Shown here piece after piece: positions 15,445 to 27,078 of a stretch of 62,906 nt of DNA; the first letter of the stretch is position 1; each line of letters opens with the position of its first letter. The DNA is from Yinghuangia soli (GTDB lineage: Bacteria > Actinomycetota > Actinomycetes > Streptomycetales > Streptomycetaceae). The stretch is taken from positions 1-62,906 of the forward strand of contig NZ_JAKFHA010000049.1 in the NCBI RefSeq assembly GCF_021502675.1, in the 5' to 3' direction. The position numbers and the translations under genes are program-made. Under the pieces are notes generated by a model. It did not search any database. It was not told the origin of the DNA and saw only the letters and a list, made by a program, of their open reading frames with translations.

Positions 15445-17106
15445 TCAGATCCGGGCGAGACGACGCTGTTCGGCCTTGGCCCGTACCTTCGGGAGCTTCT
15501 CCTCGGCCCGCTCGGCGGCGCGCTGTTCTGCGGCGTAGAGGAGACCGTAGGCGAAGGTGTCGGCGCCCTCGGCGTGGGCATCGGCGGCCCGGGTGCGGAG
15601 CATGTCGCGGGCGACGACCGAGTCCTGGTGCTCGCCGAGCAGGCGCTGGACGGCTTTGGTGCGCTTGGCGAACCGGGCGGCGTTCGCTCCCGTGTGGCCG
15701 CTGATCGGGATGGCGACTTCGGCGGCGTAGCGGGCGCGTTTGGCGGCTTTGCGGGTCGCGTGCAAGGCGGTGTCGCGGTCGCCTGGGTCGGTCGCGGAGT
15801 CGATGCGCGCGGCGCGGCGGGCGAGGCGGCGCTGTTCCTTGCGGACGACCTTGCGCAGCTCGCGGGGTGCCTTGCGGTCGGCACGTCCGGGACGGAACGG
15901 TGGCGAGGACACGAGGAGTTCGAGGCGGTCGAGGAGCCGGAAATAGCGCTTGCGGTTCAGGTCTTCGACGGCCGACAGGCGTTTCTGCTGGTACGCGGTG
16001 CTCTCGGCGGCGTCGATGCGCGAAGCGGCGTCGGCGAGTTCGAAGCACGTGGACTCGTCGGCCTCGCACAGTTCGGTGGCCGTGGAGAGGACCCGCGCCG
16101 CCAGGACCTGGTGGTCGCGCGCCTCGCCCAGGGAGCGGCCCAGGTCGCGCAGTTCGTCGGCGATCGGGTCGGTGACCCTGCGGTCGAAGCAGCGCCGGTA
16201 CGAGCGGAGCAGGCTGCGCAGGCGGCGGGCCGCGACGCGCATGTCGTGCACGCCTTCCGGGTCGTCCAGCCGGACGCCGGGGTCGGCGGCGAGCAGGGCG
16301 TCGCGCTGCGTGGCGATGCGGGCGTGCACGGCGTGGCCGATGCTGCCGGGCCGGGCGGCGCGCGAGGGGGTGGCGCTTGCCGGGGCGGCTCCGGTGTCGG
16401 CAAAGGCACGGGCCGCCTTGGAGGGCGCGTCGGAGCGGTGCCAGCCGGCATCGGACAGCTGCGTCTCGACGGCGTCGAGCAGGGCGGCGGCCTCGGCGGC
16501 TTCGTTGTTCTCGGCCGCCTTGCCGCTCTTGCTCGACTTCCCGTTCTTGCCGTTCTTGCCGTTCTTGCTGTTCTTGCTGTTCTTGCTGTTCTTGCCGTTC
16601 TTCGGCGGTTCGACTTCGACTTCGACTTCGAGTTCGGACCACGCGGTGATGTACCCCGGGCGGCGCAGGAGCTCGGCGGCGACGTGGTCGTGTGCGACCT
16701 CGGCGAGCCGGGCGCCCTTCCGGTCGAGCAGGTGCTCGCGTTCGCGGCGGGTGCGCAGGCGCAGCACCGGGATGACGGCCGCACCGCGCGCGACGGCAAT
16801 AACGCGGACCGCGAGGGCCTCGGGCAGCACGTCGTCCCCGGTGTCCGGCCAGGCGGTCTCCTCGCGCCGGTCGCCGTCCAGCGGGCGCTTGAGGTGCCAG
16901 CCGGCGTCGTGGCCGCCGCGGCGCCGCCGCAGCGTCGTGCCGTGGGCGAGAAGGCGCAGGTCGTGCGTGTCGTAGTAGACCGCGTCGAGTTCCTCGTCCG
17001 CGGCCGGCACGACCTGGCCGACGCCCGGCAGCGCCCGCGTGTCGAGCCGCGGGCCGGCCGCGCCGCCTTCGAACTTGCGTTCCGTCTCGATCCCGGGACC
17101 ACCCAT
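15445..17106 (-). CDS. CYTH and CHAD domain protein
   Basis: This 553-aa protein has an N-terminal CYTH domain starting at the ExExK-like signature IETERKF (residues 6-12) and running to about residue 240. A C-terminal CHAD domain, about residues 265-550, is rich in His, Arg and Lys (VHDMRVAARRLRSLLRSYRR and HATRKAAKRARYA). CYTH enzymes act on triphosphates; CHAD domains bind inorganic polyphosphate. The two are commonly fused, so a cytosolic polyphosphate-related role is likely. A low-complexity KNG/KNS repeat near residues 169-190 is inserted inside the CYTH domain. The ATG at 17106 has only a weak ribosome site, but no later start precedes the CYTH motif. Confidence 0.92.
   Translation of the reverse strand: MGGPGIETERKFEGGAAGPRLDTRALPGVGQVVPAADEELDAVYYDTHDLRLLAHGTTLRRRRGGHDAGWHLKRPLDGDRREETAWPDTGDDVLPEALAVRVIAVARGAAVIPVLRLRTRREREHLLDRKGARLAEVAHDHVAAELLRRPGYITAWSELEVEVEVEPPKNGKNSKNSKNSKNGKNGKNGKSSKSGKAAENNEAAEAAALLDAVETQLSDAGWHRSDAPSKAARAFADTGAAPASATPSRAARPGSIGHAVHARIATQRDALLAADPGVRLDDPEGVHDMRVAARRLRSLLRSYRRCFDRRVTDPIADELRDLGRSLGEARDHQVLAARVLSTATELCEADESTCFELADAASRIDAAESTAYQQKRLSAVEDLNRKRYFRLLDRLELLVSSPPFRPGRADRKAPRELRKVVRKEQRRLARRAARIDSATDPGDRDTALHATRKAAKRARYAAEVAIPISGHTGANAARFAKRTKAVQRLLGEHQDSVVARDMLRTRAADAHAEGADTFAYGLLYAAEQRAAERAEEKLPKVRAKAEQRRLARI
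16537..16602 (-). repeat. In-frame 9-bp tandem repeat encoding KNG/KNS
   Basis: About seven 9-bp units encode Lys-Asn-Gly or Lys-Asn-Ser in a row inside the CYTH-CHAD gene, after an EVEVEVE strand. Codon-level near identity points to recent slippage expansion. Confidence 0.85.
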
Positions 17107-17170
17107 GACGGGCCGCTGCCCAGATGCGGCCAGGGCATTCGGCGCGGCGGGGCCGAGTCGGCGCGGGGCG

Positions 17171-20100
17171 TCAGCGGACCCGGACCGCGACCACGCACGT
17201 GTCGTCGTCGGTGTCCGCGCGGCTGTGCGCGAGCAGGTGGTCGAGGAGCTCGCCGACGCTGCCGTCGCGGCCGCGGGCCTGCACGAGCAGTTCGGCGACG
17301 GCCTCGACCACGCTGCGGTCACGGCGTTCGACCAGGCCGTCGGTGTACAGGAGCAGCGTGTCGCCAGGGCGCAGGGTCAGTTCTGCGTCCTCGTAGGACG
17401 CGTCGTCGAGGGCGCCCAGCAGGATGCCGCGGGGCGGGACCAGCACGGCCGCCTCGCCGTCGCGCAGGAGCACCGGCGGCGGGTGTCCGGCGGCGGCCCA
17501 GCGCAGGACGCGCGTCTGCGGGTCGTACAGCGCGCACACCGCGCTCGCGGTGGTGTGCTCGGCGAGGTGGTGGGCCGCGGTGTTCAGCCAGCCGAGCAGC
17601 CGCCCGGGCGGCTCGCCGGTGACCGCGAGGCCGCGCAGCGCGTGGCGGAGGATGAGCATGCAGGTCGCGGCGTCGATCCCGTGCCCGGCCACGTCGCCCA
17701 CGCACAGCAGGATCCGGGACGTCGGCATGATCACCGCGTCGTACCAGTCGCCGCCGACGGCCGTGTCGGATTCCGCCGGGCGGTAGCGGGCTGCCACATC
17801 GAGGTCGGCGGAGTCGAGGGGTTCCTGGTCGGGCGGCATGATGGCGCGCTGGAGCTGCCGGGCGAGGCGGTTGCTCTCGACGGTCTCGCGTTCGGAGACG
17901 GCGAGGCGGTCGCGGGTGGCGTCCAGCGCGACCTCGGTCCAGTACTGCGCGGAGACGTCCTGCTGGATGCCGCGGACGCCGATCGGACGGCCGTCCTCGC
18001 CGGCCACGGGCTCGGCCACGACGCGCACGTGGCGGACGGTCTCCGGGTCCGCCGCGAGCCGGAACACCGTGGCGGCCGGGCGGTGCTGGGCCAGCACGGT
18101 ACGCAGGAACCGGGCAAGGGTGTCGGCGTCGTCCGGGTGGGCGCGCGCCGGCAGGTCGGCAAGTCGGAACGGCCCTGCGCCGGGCGGCAGGCCGTGGAGT
18201 TCGTGGAGCCCGTCCGTCCAGGTGACGGCGCCGGTCACGGCATCCTCGTGGAACGCGCCGATGCGGCCGAGCCGTTGCGTGTCGCGGAGCAGGTCGGCGG
18301 CGGTGTTCTCGGGGGCGCGGACGCGCCAGCGCACGAGCACGCAGTCGCCGTGCCGGGTCGCGGACAGGTCCATGGCGGCGCCGGGCGGGGCGCCGGGCAC
18401 CAGCGCGGCAAGTGGCAGGCCTTCGGCATGGGACGGGCGGCCGGTGGCGTAGACGTGTTCGATCCGGGCGGACAGCCCCTCGGCCGCGGCGGATTCGGGG
18501 TAGTGGGCGCTCAGACGGGTGCCGAGCACGGCGCGCGCGGGCGGTGAACCTGCGGCGGCGTAGCGGTCGTTGGCGTGGTGGACCCGGAAGTCGGCGAGTC
18601 GGCCGTCCGGGGCGTGCAGCGGGACAAGGACCCAGGCCGGGTCGGGCAGGCTGTCGGCGAGGGCAACGGTCTCGGCGGTGCCGTCCGGGGTGCCCTCGGC
18701 GCTGCGCGGCGTGCGCGCCGCGTTGCCTGGCGTGTGCGCGGCGCTGATCGGGTCGTCGGCGCCCGGTGGGTCGGTGAGCGTCCGGGCGCACAGCGCCGCC
18801 AGCGACTCCAGGCGGCGGTGCACGGACTCCGGACCGGGCGCGACGGGATGCGCCCAGGCGATCTCCAGGACGCCGCGTACCCGGCCTCCGGCGACCGCGG
18901 GCACGGCCACCCGGGCGCCGGCGACCTCGGCTGCGCCGATGGAGGCCAGGGCGGCGTACGGAGTCGCGTACGGTCCGGCGGGTGCGCCCGTTTCGGCCCA
19001 TCCTGCGCCGCCGGCCAGCCGGGGCAGCCACACGGTCGCACGTCCGGCCACGGCCCGGCCGGCCGGGGTGGCGACGCCCGGCGGCACGTACCGCCAGCCG
19101 GCTGCGGCACTTTCGGTGAACCCGGCGTGGCCGCGGAGCCGGAGCGAGCCGTCGGCGGCGAGGCTCCACAAGGCAACGGCCGCGGCACCGAGGGTGGGCA
19201 GGACGTCCGCGGCAATGGCGTCGACGGCCGTCTGCGGGTCGCTTCGAGACGCCAGCACGCCGCTCTCCCCCGCCCCGGGAACCGGCGCCGCGGAGGTCCC
19301 GGCGGCGGCGGTGGCATGGGACGCGCCCGCACCGGGGGTTTGCGGGAGAGCCGCAGCAGTGACATCGCCGCCCGGCTGGGGGTCGCCGCCGGATGCCGGC
19401 AGCCCGCCCTCCTCCGCTGCCCGAAACGGTGCCGCTGTGGCGCCTGCCGACGAATTTCCAGGCGCTGCGGTCGCCTTGCGGGCAGCCCCCGTACCGAGGT
19501 TTTGCCGGACGTCCGCGCCAAGCTCGTCTTCACCCAGTGCGGGCGGGCCGCTCTCCCCCGCAGCAGGGACGGCCTGCACGGGATCGCCGGCCGAAGTGCC
19601 GGGGGCCGCGGTCGCCTTGCGGGACACCCCCGTGCCGAGAGTTTCCGTGACGTCGGTGCCAGCGCCGTCGCCGCCCGTTGCCGGACGGCTATCCTCCCCC
19701 GCGGCAGGGACGGCCTCCGCAGGAGTGCGTGCCGAAGTGCCGGGAGCTGCGGTCGCCTTGCGGGGCGCCCCCGTGCCGAGGGTGTGCGCGACGTCCGCGC
19801 CAACGCCGTCGCCGCCCTGTGCCGGACGGCTGCTCTCCTCCACGGCGGGAACCGGTGCTGCAGGGGTGCCGACCGGATCACCATGGCCTGACGCTGCGGC
19901 AGGTGGCATCGCTGCGTCAAAGTCTGCGGACGGCGGAGTCGCGACGCCAGAGCCTTCGCCACCCGTCGGCACGGCGCCCTCCGCAGCACCCGCGACGATG
20001 TCGGCGGCCAAGCCGACGACATCGACCCCTGCTCGGTCGGCGAGATCCGCGAGGAGCCGCGCAGCCTCGGCGGCGGAGCAGCGGCCCTGCCCGACCAGGA

Positions 20101-20395
20101 CGCCGCGGGCGGTGTCGAGGAGTGCTCGGTCGGCGTCCAGCGCGCGAGCGGCGGCAAGTTCGCCGCGCAGCCGGACGACCGCGGAGGCCAGGCGGGCCGC
20201 GGAGGCGGCACCCGGGTCGGTCGCCTCCGGGGTGGTGTCAGCAGCGGTGTCCGACCCGCCGGAGCCCCCGCCCTGGGGAGGCGAGCTCCGAACCGGAGCG
20301 TCGGGCCCGGCGCCGCTTTCCGCACCCACCGCAGAGCCCTCCTCACGCGCGGCGGCGGCCTCCTCGCGCGCGGGTCCGTCGCCGGTGCCCCTCAT
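17171..20395 (-). CDS. SpoIIE-type PP2C phosphatase with ANTAR, GAF and PAS domains
   Basis: This 1074-aa cytosolic protein starts with an acidic tail. An ANTAR-like helical segment follows at about residues 68-135 (LLDTARGVLVGQGRCSAAEA). An Ala/Gly/Pro-rich repeat linker spans about residues 182-395, then a GAF domain to about 545 and PAS-type domains to about 830. The C-terminal SpoIIE/PP2C phosphatase shows GGDWYDAV and VGDVAGHGIDAA with its metal-binding aspartates, and ends TCVVAVRVR. Such enzymes dephosphorylate STAS anti-anti-sigma proteins, releasing sigma factors; the STAS protein at 26208-26561 is a plausible substrate (inference). The start at 20395 has GGGAGG 7 bp upstream. It follows the hybrid kinase gene by 43 bp and is probably co-transcribed. 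Confidence 0.93.
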   Translation of the reverse strand: MRGTGDGPAREEAAAAREEGSAVGAESGAGPDAPVRSSPPQGGGSGGSDTAADTTPEATDPGAASAARLASAVVRLRGELAAARALDADRALLDTARGVLVGQGRCSAAEAARLLADLADRAGVDVVGLAADIVAGAAEGAVPTGGEGSGVATPPSADFDAAMPPAAASGHGDPVGTPAAPVPAVEESSRPAQGGDGVGADVAHTLGTGAPRKATAAPGTSARTPAEAVPAAGEDSRPATGGDGAGTDVTETLGTGVSRKATAAPGTSAGDPVQAVPAAGESGPPALGEDELGADVRQNLGTGAARKATAAPGNSSAGATAAPFRAAEEGGLPASGGDPQPGGDVTAAALPQTPGAGASHATAAAGTSAAPVPGAGESGVLASRSDPQTAVDAIAADVLPTLGAAAVALWSLAADGSLRLRGHAGFTESAAAGWRYVPPGVATPAGRAVAGRATVWLPRLAGGAGWAETGAPAGPYATPYAALASIGAAEVAGARVAVPAVAGGRVRGVLEIAWAHPVAPGPESVHRRLESLAALCARTLTDPPGADDPISAAHTPGNAARTPRSAEGTPDGTAETVALADSLPDPAWVLVPLHAPDGRLADFRVHHANDRYAAAGSPPARAVLGTRLSAHYPESAAAEGLSARIEHVYATGRPSHAEGLPLAALVPGAPPGAAMDLSATRHGDCVLVRWRVRAPENTAADLLRDTQRLGRIGAFHEDAVTGAVTWTDGLHELHGLPPGAGPFRLADLPARAHPDDADTLARFLRTVLAQHRPAATVFRLAADPETVRHVRVVAEPVAGEDGRPIGVRGIQQDVSAQYWTEVALDATRDRLAVSERETVESNRLARQLQRAIMPPDQEPLDSADLDVAARYRPAESDTAVGGDWYDAVIMPTSRILLCVGDVAGHGIDAATCMLILRHALRGLAVTGEPPGRLLGWLNTAAHHLAEHTTASAVCALYDPQTRVLRWAAAGHPPPVLLRDGEAAVLVPPRGILLGALDDASYEDAELTLRPGDTLLLYTDGLVERRDRSVVEAVAELLVQARGRDGSVGELLDHLLAHSRADTDDDTCVVAVRVR
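19210..19852 (-). repeat. Degenerate coding repeat of about 141 bp
   Basis: Four to five units of about 47-48 residues lie in tandem within the SpoIIE gene (pattern VPAAGE..., LGTG, RKATAAPGTSA). The last unit merges with the first helix of the GAF domain (AADVLPTLGAAAVALW), so the array seems to have grown by copying the GAF boundary. Confidence 0.75.
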
Positions 20396-20438
20396 CCGGT
20401 CCTCCCGGCCCGTGCCCGGCGCAAGCGGGCGGCCGGGG

Positions 20439-23612
<3,174 letters not shown>

Positions 23613-23809
23613 GGGGTCCTCCTCGACGGCAGGGGACGCTGGCATGGTCCAGCCGCACCCCCGCTCCCGAGCGTCCCTCTGCGCCTGGTCCGGCGCAACC
23701 GCCCGGGGCTGCTCCCGGGCCTCTGCGGGCGTATACCGGCCGGTCCGGTCGCGCGGAGAACCCGGGATGCCGCGGCTCGGCGGGTGTCCGGTGGGATACG
23801 GCCCGGTCG

Positions 23810-25042
23810 TCAGGCGCGTCGGCCATCCGGGGGATCCGCGGGCGGCGACGCGGCGTCGCCGCCGAGCAGCGGTCCGAGCACCGGTCCGAGTGGAGGTCCG
23901 AGCCGGGCGTCGCCGGCCGAAGCCGCGGCCTCGGTCCGGTCGGCCAGCATGTCGACGACGTCCGGCAGCCGCCCGCGCCTGCGGTAGGCCGCACGCTGCT
24001 GCTGGGCTGCGTCGCCGCGGCGCAGGACGTTGCCGAGCAGCTTCGCCGCCGTGGCGAAGTCCCCGGCGGCCTGCAGCCCGGGCCGGGCGCGCAGCAGGAG
24101 CGCGCGGGCGAGTCTGCGGGCCGGGACCAGGTGTCCGGTCGCGAGGTCGATCCCGGTGCCGGCCAGGCCGTCGCGGGCCGCCCTCCAGTGCGCCGCGCGC
24201 AGCAGGTGGTCCGGCACGTCCGGAGCGTCCCGGCCGGCCCGTACGTCGTCCAGCAGGCAGCCGCACAGGCCGCGCAGGAGGGCGGCGGCGAGCAGCGTGG
24301 TGCCGAGGTCGGCGTTGGAGTCGGCGATGCGGATCTCCAGCGTCGGATAGCGCTCGGAGAGGCGGGCGTACCAATAGACCATGCGGCGGTCCAGGAGCGT
24401 CCCGGAGTCGACCAGGCTGTCGAGCGCCGCGTCGTAGGCGGCGGCGTCGGGGAAGGCCGGGGTGGGCTCGACCGTGGGCCACTTGCCCCACTGGAGCAGC
24501 CGCCAGGCCGCGTAGCCGGTGTCCTCGCCCTGCCAGAAGGGCGAGTTCGCCGTGAGCGCCTGGATGGTCGGCAGCCACGGGCGCAGGTGCGCGGCGACGC
24601 GTACCGCCTCTTCGCGGTCGCCTATGCCCAGGTGCACGTGGCAGCCGCACAGGCCGTCGCCCAGGGCTCCGACGATGCCCGCGACGCGGTCGGCGATGCC
24701 GCGGTAGCGGGGTCCGCGGGTCAGGGCGGGGGAACGCATGCTGCGCAGGACGGGCGTACCGCTCGCGACGAGCCGGCAGTCGGCGGACGCCGCCGCGGCG
24801 GCGGCACCGCGGTGCAGGGCCGCCAGGTCGCGCAGCAAGGCGGGGAGGCTGCCGGCCGGTTCGCTCACGGTCTCGACCTGGGTGCGGAGAAACTCCCCCT
24901 GCAGGCGGTCGTCGAGTACGTCCTGTCCCCAGGCGAGTACGTCGGGTGCCCGCGGGACGGTCCTGCGGGTCGTCCGGTCGACGAGGAAGAACTCCTCCTC
25001 GACGCCGACGGTGAGGACGCCCGGCACGGCGTCAAACGGCAT
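23810..25042 (-). CDS. Carboxylate-amine ligase, glutamate-cysteine ligase 2 family
   Basis: This 410-aa protein belongs to the GCS2/YbdK family. It carries [11 protein letters not shown] near the N-terminus, the QVETVSEP motif, GCHVHLGI with metal-binding His, [19 protein letters not shown] and [12 protein letters not shown]. Family members couple ATP hydrolysis to amide-bond formation; in actinomycetes, which make mycothiol instead of glutathione, the substrate is usually unknown. The last 50 residues are a Pro/Gly-rich tail. The ATG at 25042 lies inside the end of the EF-hand gene (11 bp overlap), so the two are translationally coupled and should share its SigB-type promoter. Confidence 0.93.
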   Translation of the reverse strand: MPFDAVPGVLTVGVEEEFFLVDRTTRRTVPRAPDVLAWGQDVLDDRLQGEFLRTQVETVSEPAGSLPALLRDLAALHRGAAAAAASADCRLVASGTPVLRSMRSPALTRGPRYRGIADRVAGIVGALGDGLCGCHVHLGIGDREEAVRVAAHLRPWLPTIQALTANSPFWQGEDTGYAAWRLLQWGKWPTVEPTPAFPDAAAYDAALDSLVDSGTLLDRRMVYWYARLSERYPTLEIRIADSNADLGTTLLAAALLRGLCGCLLDDVRAGRDAPDVPDHLLRAAHWRAARDGLAGTGIDLATGHLVPARRLARALLLRARPGLQAAGDFATAAKLLGNVLRRGDAAQQQRAAYRRRGRLPDVVDMLADRTEAAASAGDARLGPPLGPVLGPLLGGDAASPPADPPDGRRA

Positions 25043-25319
25043 CACGGCGGTGGGTGCCCGCGGAGTGCTCGCCCCCGTGCGGCATGCGGGCCCCGGGAAC
25101 GCCGCTCAGCAGGGCGACGAACTCGTCGAAGTCGATGGTCCCGGAAGCGTCGGCGTCGTACGTGCGCATCAGCTCCGCCCCGCAGCCTGCCGTTGCGGGG
25201 CGGCCGAGCCGGTCGAGGACGGCGAGCAGTTCTCTGGTGTAGAGATGGCCGTCGTGGTCGGTGTCGGCGGCGTCGAACGCGTTGCGGACGTGGCCGAAGT
25301 CGTACGGGAAGTCGTTCAC
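25032..25319 (-). CDS. EF-hand calcium-binding protein
   Basis: This 95-aa protein contains two canonical EF-hand loops: residues 19-30 (DTDHDGHLYTRE) and residues 55-66 (DADASGTIDFDE). Both keep Asp at positions 1 and 3, Gly at 6 and Glu at 12. It is a calmodulin-like small calcium sensor of the calerythrin/CabD type. The GTG at 25319 has GAAGGA about 9 bp upstream. A GCCT-N15-GGGTAG promoter lies 78 bp before it. Overlap with the carboxylate-amine ligase gene suggests that calcium may affect that enzyme; this is inference from gene order. Confidence 0.92.
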   Translation of the reverse strand: MNDFPYDFGHVRNAFDAADTDHDGHLYTRELLAVLDRLGRPATAGCGAELMRTYDADASGTIDFDEFVALLSGVPGARMPHGGEHSAGTHRRDAV

Positions 25320-25397
25320 GGTCGGGTCCTTCCGTGGTCCGCGCCACCGGGCGGTGCCGGGGATTGCAGCGCCCGGATGGTGCGCTTCGGTCCGCCG

Positions 25398-25422
25398 CTA
25401 CCCGTACGCGGCGTGCTCAGGC
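25398..25422 (-). promoter_or_regulatory. SigB-type promoter for the EF-hand/GCS2 operon
   Basis: GCCT (25419-25422) and GGGTAG (25398-25403), read on the minus strand, are exactly 15 bp apart. Confidence 0.7.
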
Positions 25423-25679
25423 ATCGGATCGGGCACGATTGCCTGCGTGACAACCGGCGTCGTCCGGGTAGCCGCACGAATGCCGGGGCAGTATTACGCC
25501 ACGGCGGGGCTGCTGCGGTCCCTGCCGCGGCCCGGCGCGACTTCGGCGGGCGCACACGCCATGCTGAAGGCGAAAATGCAGAAAGCAGAATGAAAGACGG
25601 ACCGCAGCAATGCACGGCGGTCGGCGGGGTGACCGGAGGGGGAGGCAATGTCGGGAGCCGCAGTGGTGGGAGCCGCCGC
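25423..25679 (+). other. Divergent intergenic region before the RsbW-like gene
   Basis: With the promoter above this makes a 360-bp gap (25320-25679). A plus-strand GGGTAG lies at 25466-25471, but the nearest GNNT is 17 bp away, so it is a doubtful promoter. A 48-codon frame starting GTG at 25447 has no support beyond codon bias. I see no hairpin or operator. Confidence 0.3.
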
Positions 25680-26162
25680 ATGACATCAGGGGAAGAGCCC
25701 GAACCGGCCGTGCGGGTCGAAGTGGTCCGCGGGGGCACCCTGGTGGTGCACCTGGACGGGTCGCCCGGCTCGGTACGCGCAGCCAGGCTCGCCGCGGAGC
25801 AGTTCCTCGCGACGGACGCCCCGCACGTGCCGGACCGCCCGCCCGCAGCCGGCGCAGCCCCCGGCGGCGCGCCCAAGGCGTCCGTCGACACGCTCATGGT
25901 GGTCGGCGAGCTGGTGGCGAACGCCTGCCGGCACGCGCCGGGCCCGTGCCGCCTCACGCTGCGCTGCACGCCGTCCGGCGCCGAGATCACGGTCCGGGAC
26001 GGCGGCGACCGGCAGCCGCTGGACCGCGGAGTGCGGGCGCCCGGCTACGGGCTGATGATCGTCAAGCGGCTGACCGGCGGGGTCCGGGTGCTGTCGCACG
26101 GCGGCGGCAAAACGGTGCAGGCCACGGTGCCGTTCGCGGGCGTCCGCCCTAGGCTTGGTTGA
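25680..26162 (+). CDS. RsbW-like ATP-binding anti-sigma/serine kinase
   Basis: This 160-aa protein is a GHKL-type ATPase of the RsbW/SpoIIAB family common in streptomycetes. Visible motifs are the N-box VGELVANACRHAPG, a D-x-G box in VRDGGDR and the G-box GYGLMIVKRL. Members hold a sigma factor or phosphorylate an STAS protein on serine. An extra Pro/Ala-rich loop lies at about residues 50-70. The ATG at 25680 has GGGAG 9 bp upstream. The STAS gene follows 45 bp downstream, giving the classical antagonist pair. Whether it binds the sigma factor at 343-1251 cannot be told from sequence. Confidence 0.9.
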   Translation: MTSGEEPEPAVRVEVVRGGTLVVHLDGSPGSVRAARLAAEQFLATDAPHVPDRPPAAGAAPGGAPKASVDTLMVVGELVANACRHAPGPCRLTLRCTPSGAEITVRDGGDRQPLDRGVRAPGYGLMIVKRLTGGVRVLSHGGGKTVQATVPFAGVRPRLG

Positions 26163-26207
26163 CATGGCGACGCCGCTGCTCGGCGTGCCGAACGCGGAGG
26201 GACACCG

Positions 26208-26561
26208 ATGACGGCTCCGAAGGACCCCGGCGGCACTCCCGGCGATGCCGTGGACGCCGACTGGACGGTGGTCGCCGCCGACGGCGACATCGACTTCTAT
26301 TCGGCCGAGGAGTTCGGCGCCAAGCTGGACGCCGTGGCCGGCGACGGCGCGCGGCACATCGTCGTCGACATGAGCACCGCGGGTTTCCTCGATTCGAGCG
26401 GTCTGCGCGTCCTTCTCCATACCGCCCGCGAACTCCGGGAATCCGGCGGCATGCTGCGCCTGGCCGCCGCCCCCGAGCAGACGCTCCGCGTCATCGACCT
26501 GGCCCAAGTGGGCCCCCTGCTCCCCACCTTCGAGGACGTCGCCACGGCAGCCGGCAGCTGA
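26208..26561 (+). CDS. STAS-domain anti-anti-sigma factor (RsbV-like)
   Basis: This 117-aa protein is a single STAS domain. The phosphoacceptor segment reads AGFLDSSGLRVLL, with Ser63 the likely site by comparison with RsbV and SpoIIAA. The N-terminal strand pair is WTVVAADGDIDFYSA. In the unphosphorylated state such proteins bind the RsbW-type kinase and free the sigma factor. The ATG at 26208 has GGAGGGA upstream. It follows the RsbW-like gene and is probably co-transcribed. The SpoIIE phosphatase at 17171-20395 could regenerate its active form (inference). Confidence 0.93.
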   Translation: MTAPKDPGGTPGDAVDADWTVVAADGDIDFYSAEEFGAKLDAVAGDGARHIVVDMSTAGFLDSSGLRVLLHTARELRESGGMLRLAAAPEQTLRVIDLAQVGPLLPTFEDVATAAGS

Positions 26562-26596
26562 GGGACGGGCCGGGCCCGGCCGGCCCGTCAGCTGCC
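26553..26596. terminator. Bidirectional GC-rich terminator hairpin
   Basis: A perfect 10-bp stem (GACGGGCCGG at 26564-26573 with CCGGCCCGTC at 26580-26589) is extended by GGCAGCT/AGCTGCC beyond a small bulge. It spans both stop codons of the convergent STAS and sigma-like genes. There is no U tract, as is usual in actinomycetes. Confidence 0.7.
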
Positions 26597-27052
26597 GTTC
26601 GTGAGGCGGTGCGCCTCGGCGGCGATCACGGATGCGGCGTAGCCGCGGAAGCCCTCCCCCGAGCCGGGCGTGAAGGTGTCGACGGCGCGCCGCAGCCCGC
26701 GGCGGGCCGCACGGCGCGGCAGTTCGGCGTCGGTGTGCCTGCGCGCGGGGCCGAGCAGTTCGTCGGCGATGGCATCGGCCATGGGCTGGTTGAGCTCGAC
26801 GATGCAGTACCGGAAGCGGCCGTACGAGGAGCTCACCGGGTGCAGGGTGCGCAGCCGCGCGAGCAGTCGTTCGGTGATCGCGTCGAGTTGCGCCGGGTCC
26901 AGCGCGGTCCGGGCGACGCGCGCGAATTCCTGGATGCGGTTCATCCGGTCGCGGTGGCCGGTGGCCAAGCCGAGGCGCCCCGCCGAAGCGGGGCGCCGGT
27001 CGGGTACAGCATCGGGGACAGGGATGTCGGGGGCAGGAACGTCGGAGGACAT
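26588..27052 (-). CDS. Truncated sigma-factor-like protein (region 1.2-2 only)
   Basis: The 154-aa product is not annotated by any domain I can name, but it can be aligned over its last 110 residues with the SigB-type sigma factor at 343-1251. SSYGRFRYCIVELNQPM matches the segment before region 2, and GLRRAVDTFTPGSGEGFRGY followed by AASVIAAEAHRL matches GLIKAINAYDPAYGGDFARF followed by ALPTVRGEIKRF. It ends there, so regions 3 and 4 are absent. The 80-aa protein at 62-304 is a shorter relative. The gene is convergent with the RsbW/STAS pair. A sigma mimic that titrates an anti-sigma factor, as PhyR does in alphaproteobacteria with an ECF-like domain, is one possibility; a decayed sigma gene is the other. 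Start at 27052 is tentative. Confidence 0.72.
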   Translation of the reverse strand: MSSDVPAPDIPVPDAVPDRRPASAGRLGLATGHRDRMNRIQEFARVARTALDPAQLDAITERLLARLRTLHPVSSSYGRFRYCIVELNQPMADAIADELLGPARRHTDAELPRRAARRGLRRAVDTFTPGSGEGFRGYAASVIAAEAHRLTNGS

Positions 27053-27078
27053 GTTCGTCGCCTGAGACCGGGGTGCCA

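Noticed and set aside
25466-25471. GGGTAG as a SigB -10 for the RsbW-like gene
   Set aside because: The nearest GNNT is 17 bp away, outside the range of the other sites, and it is more than 200 bp from the start.
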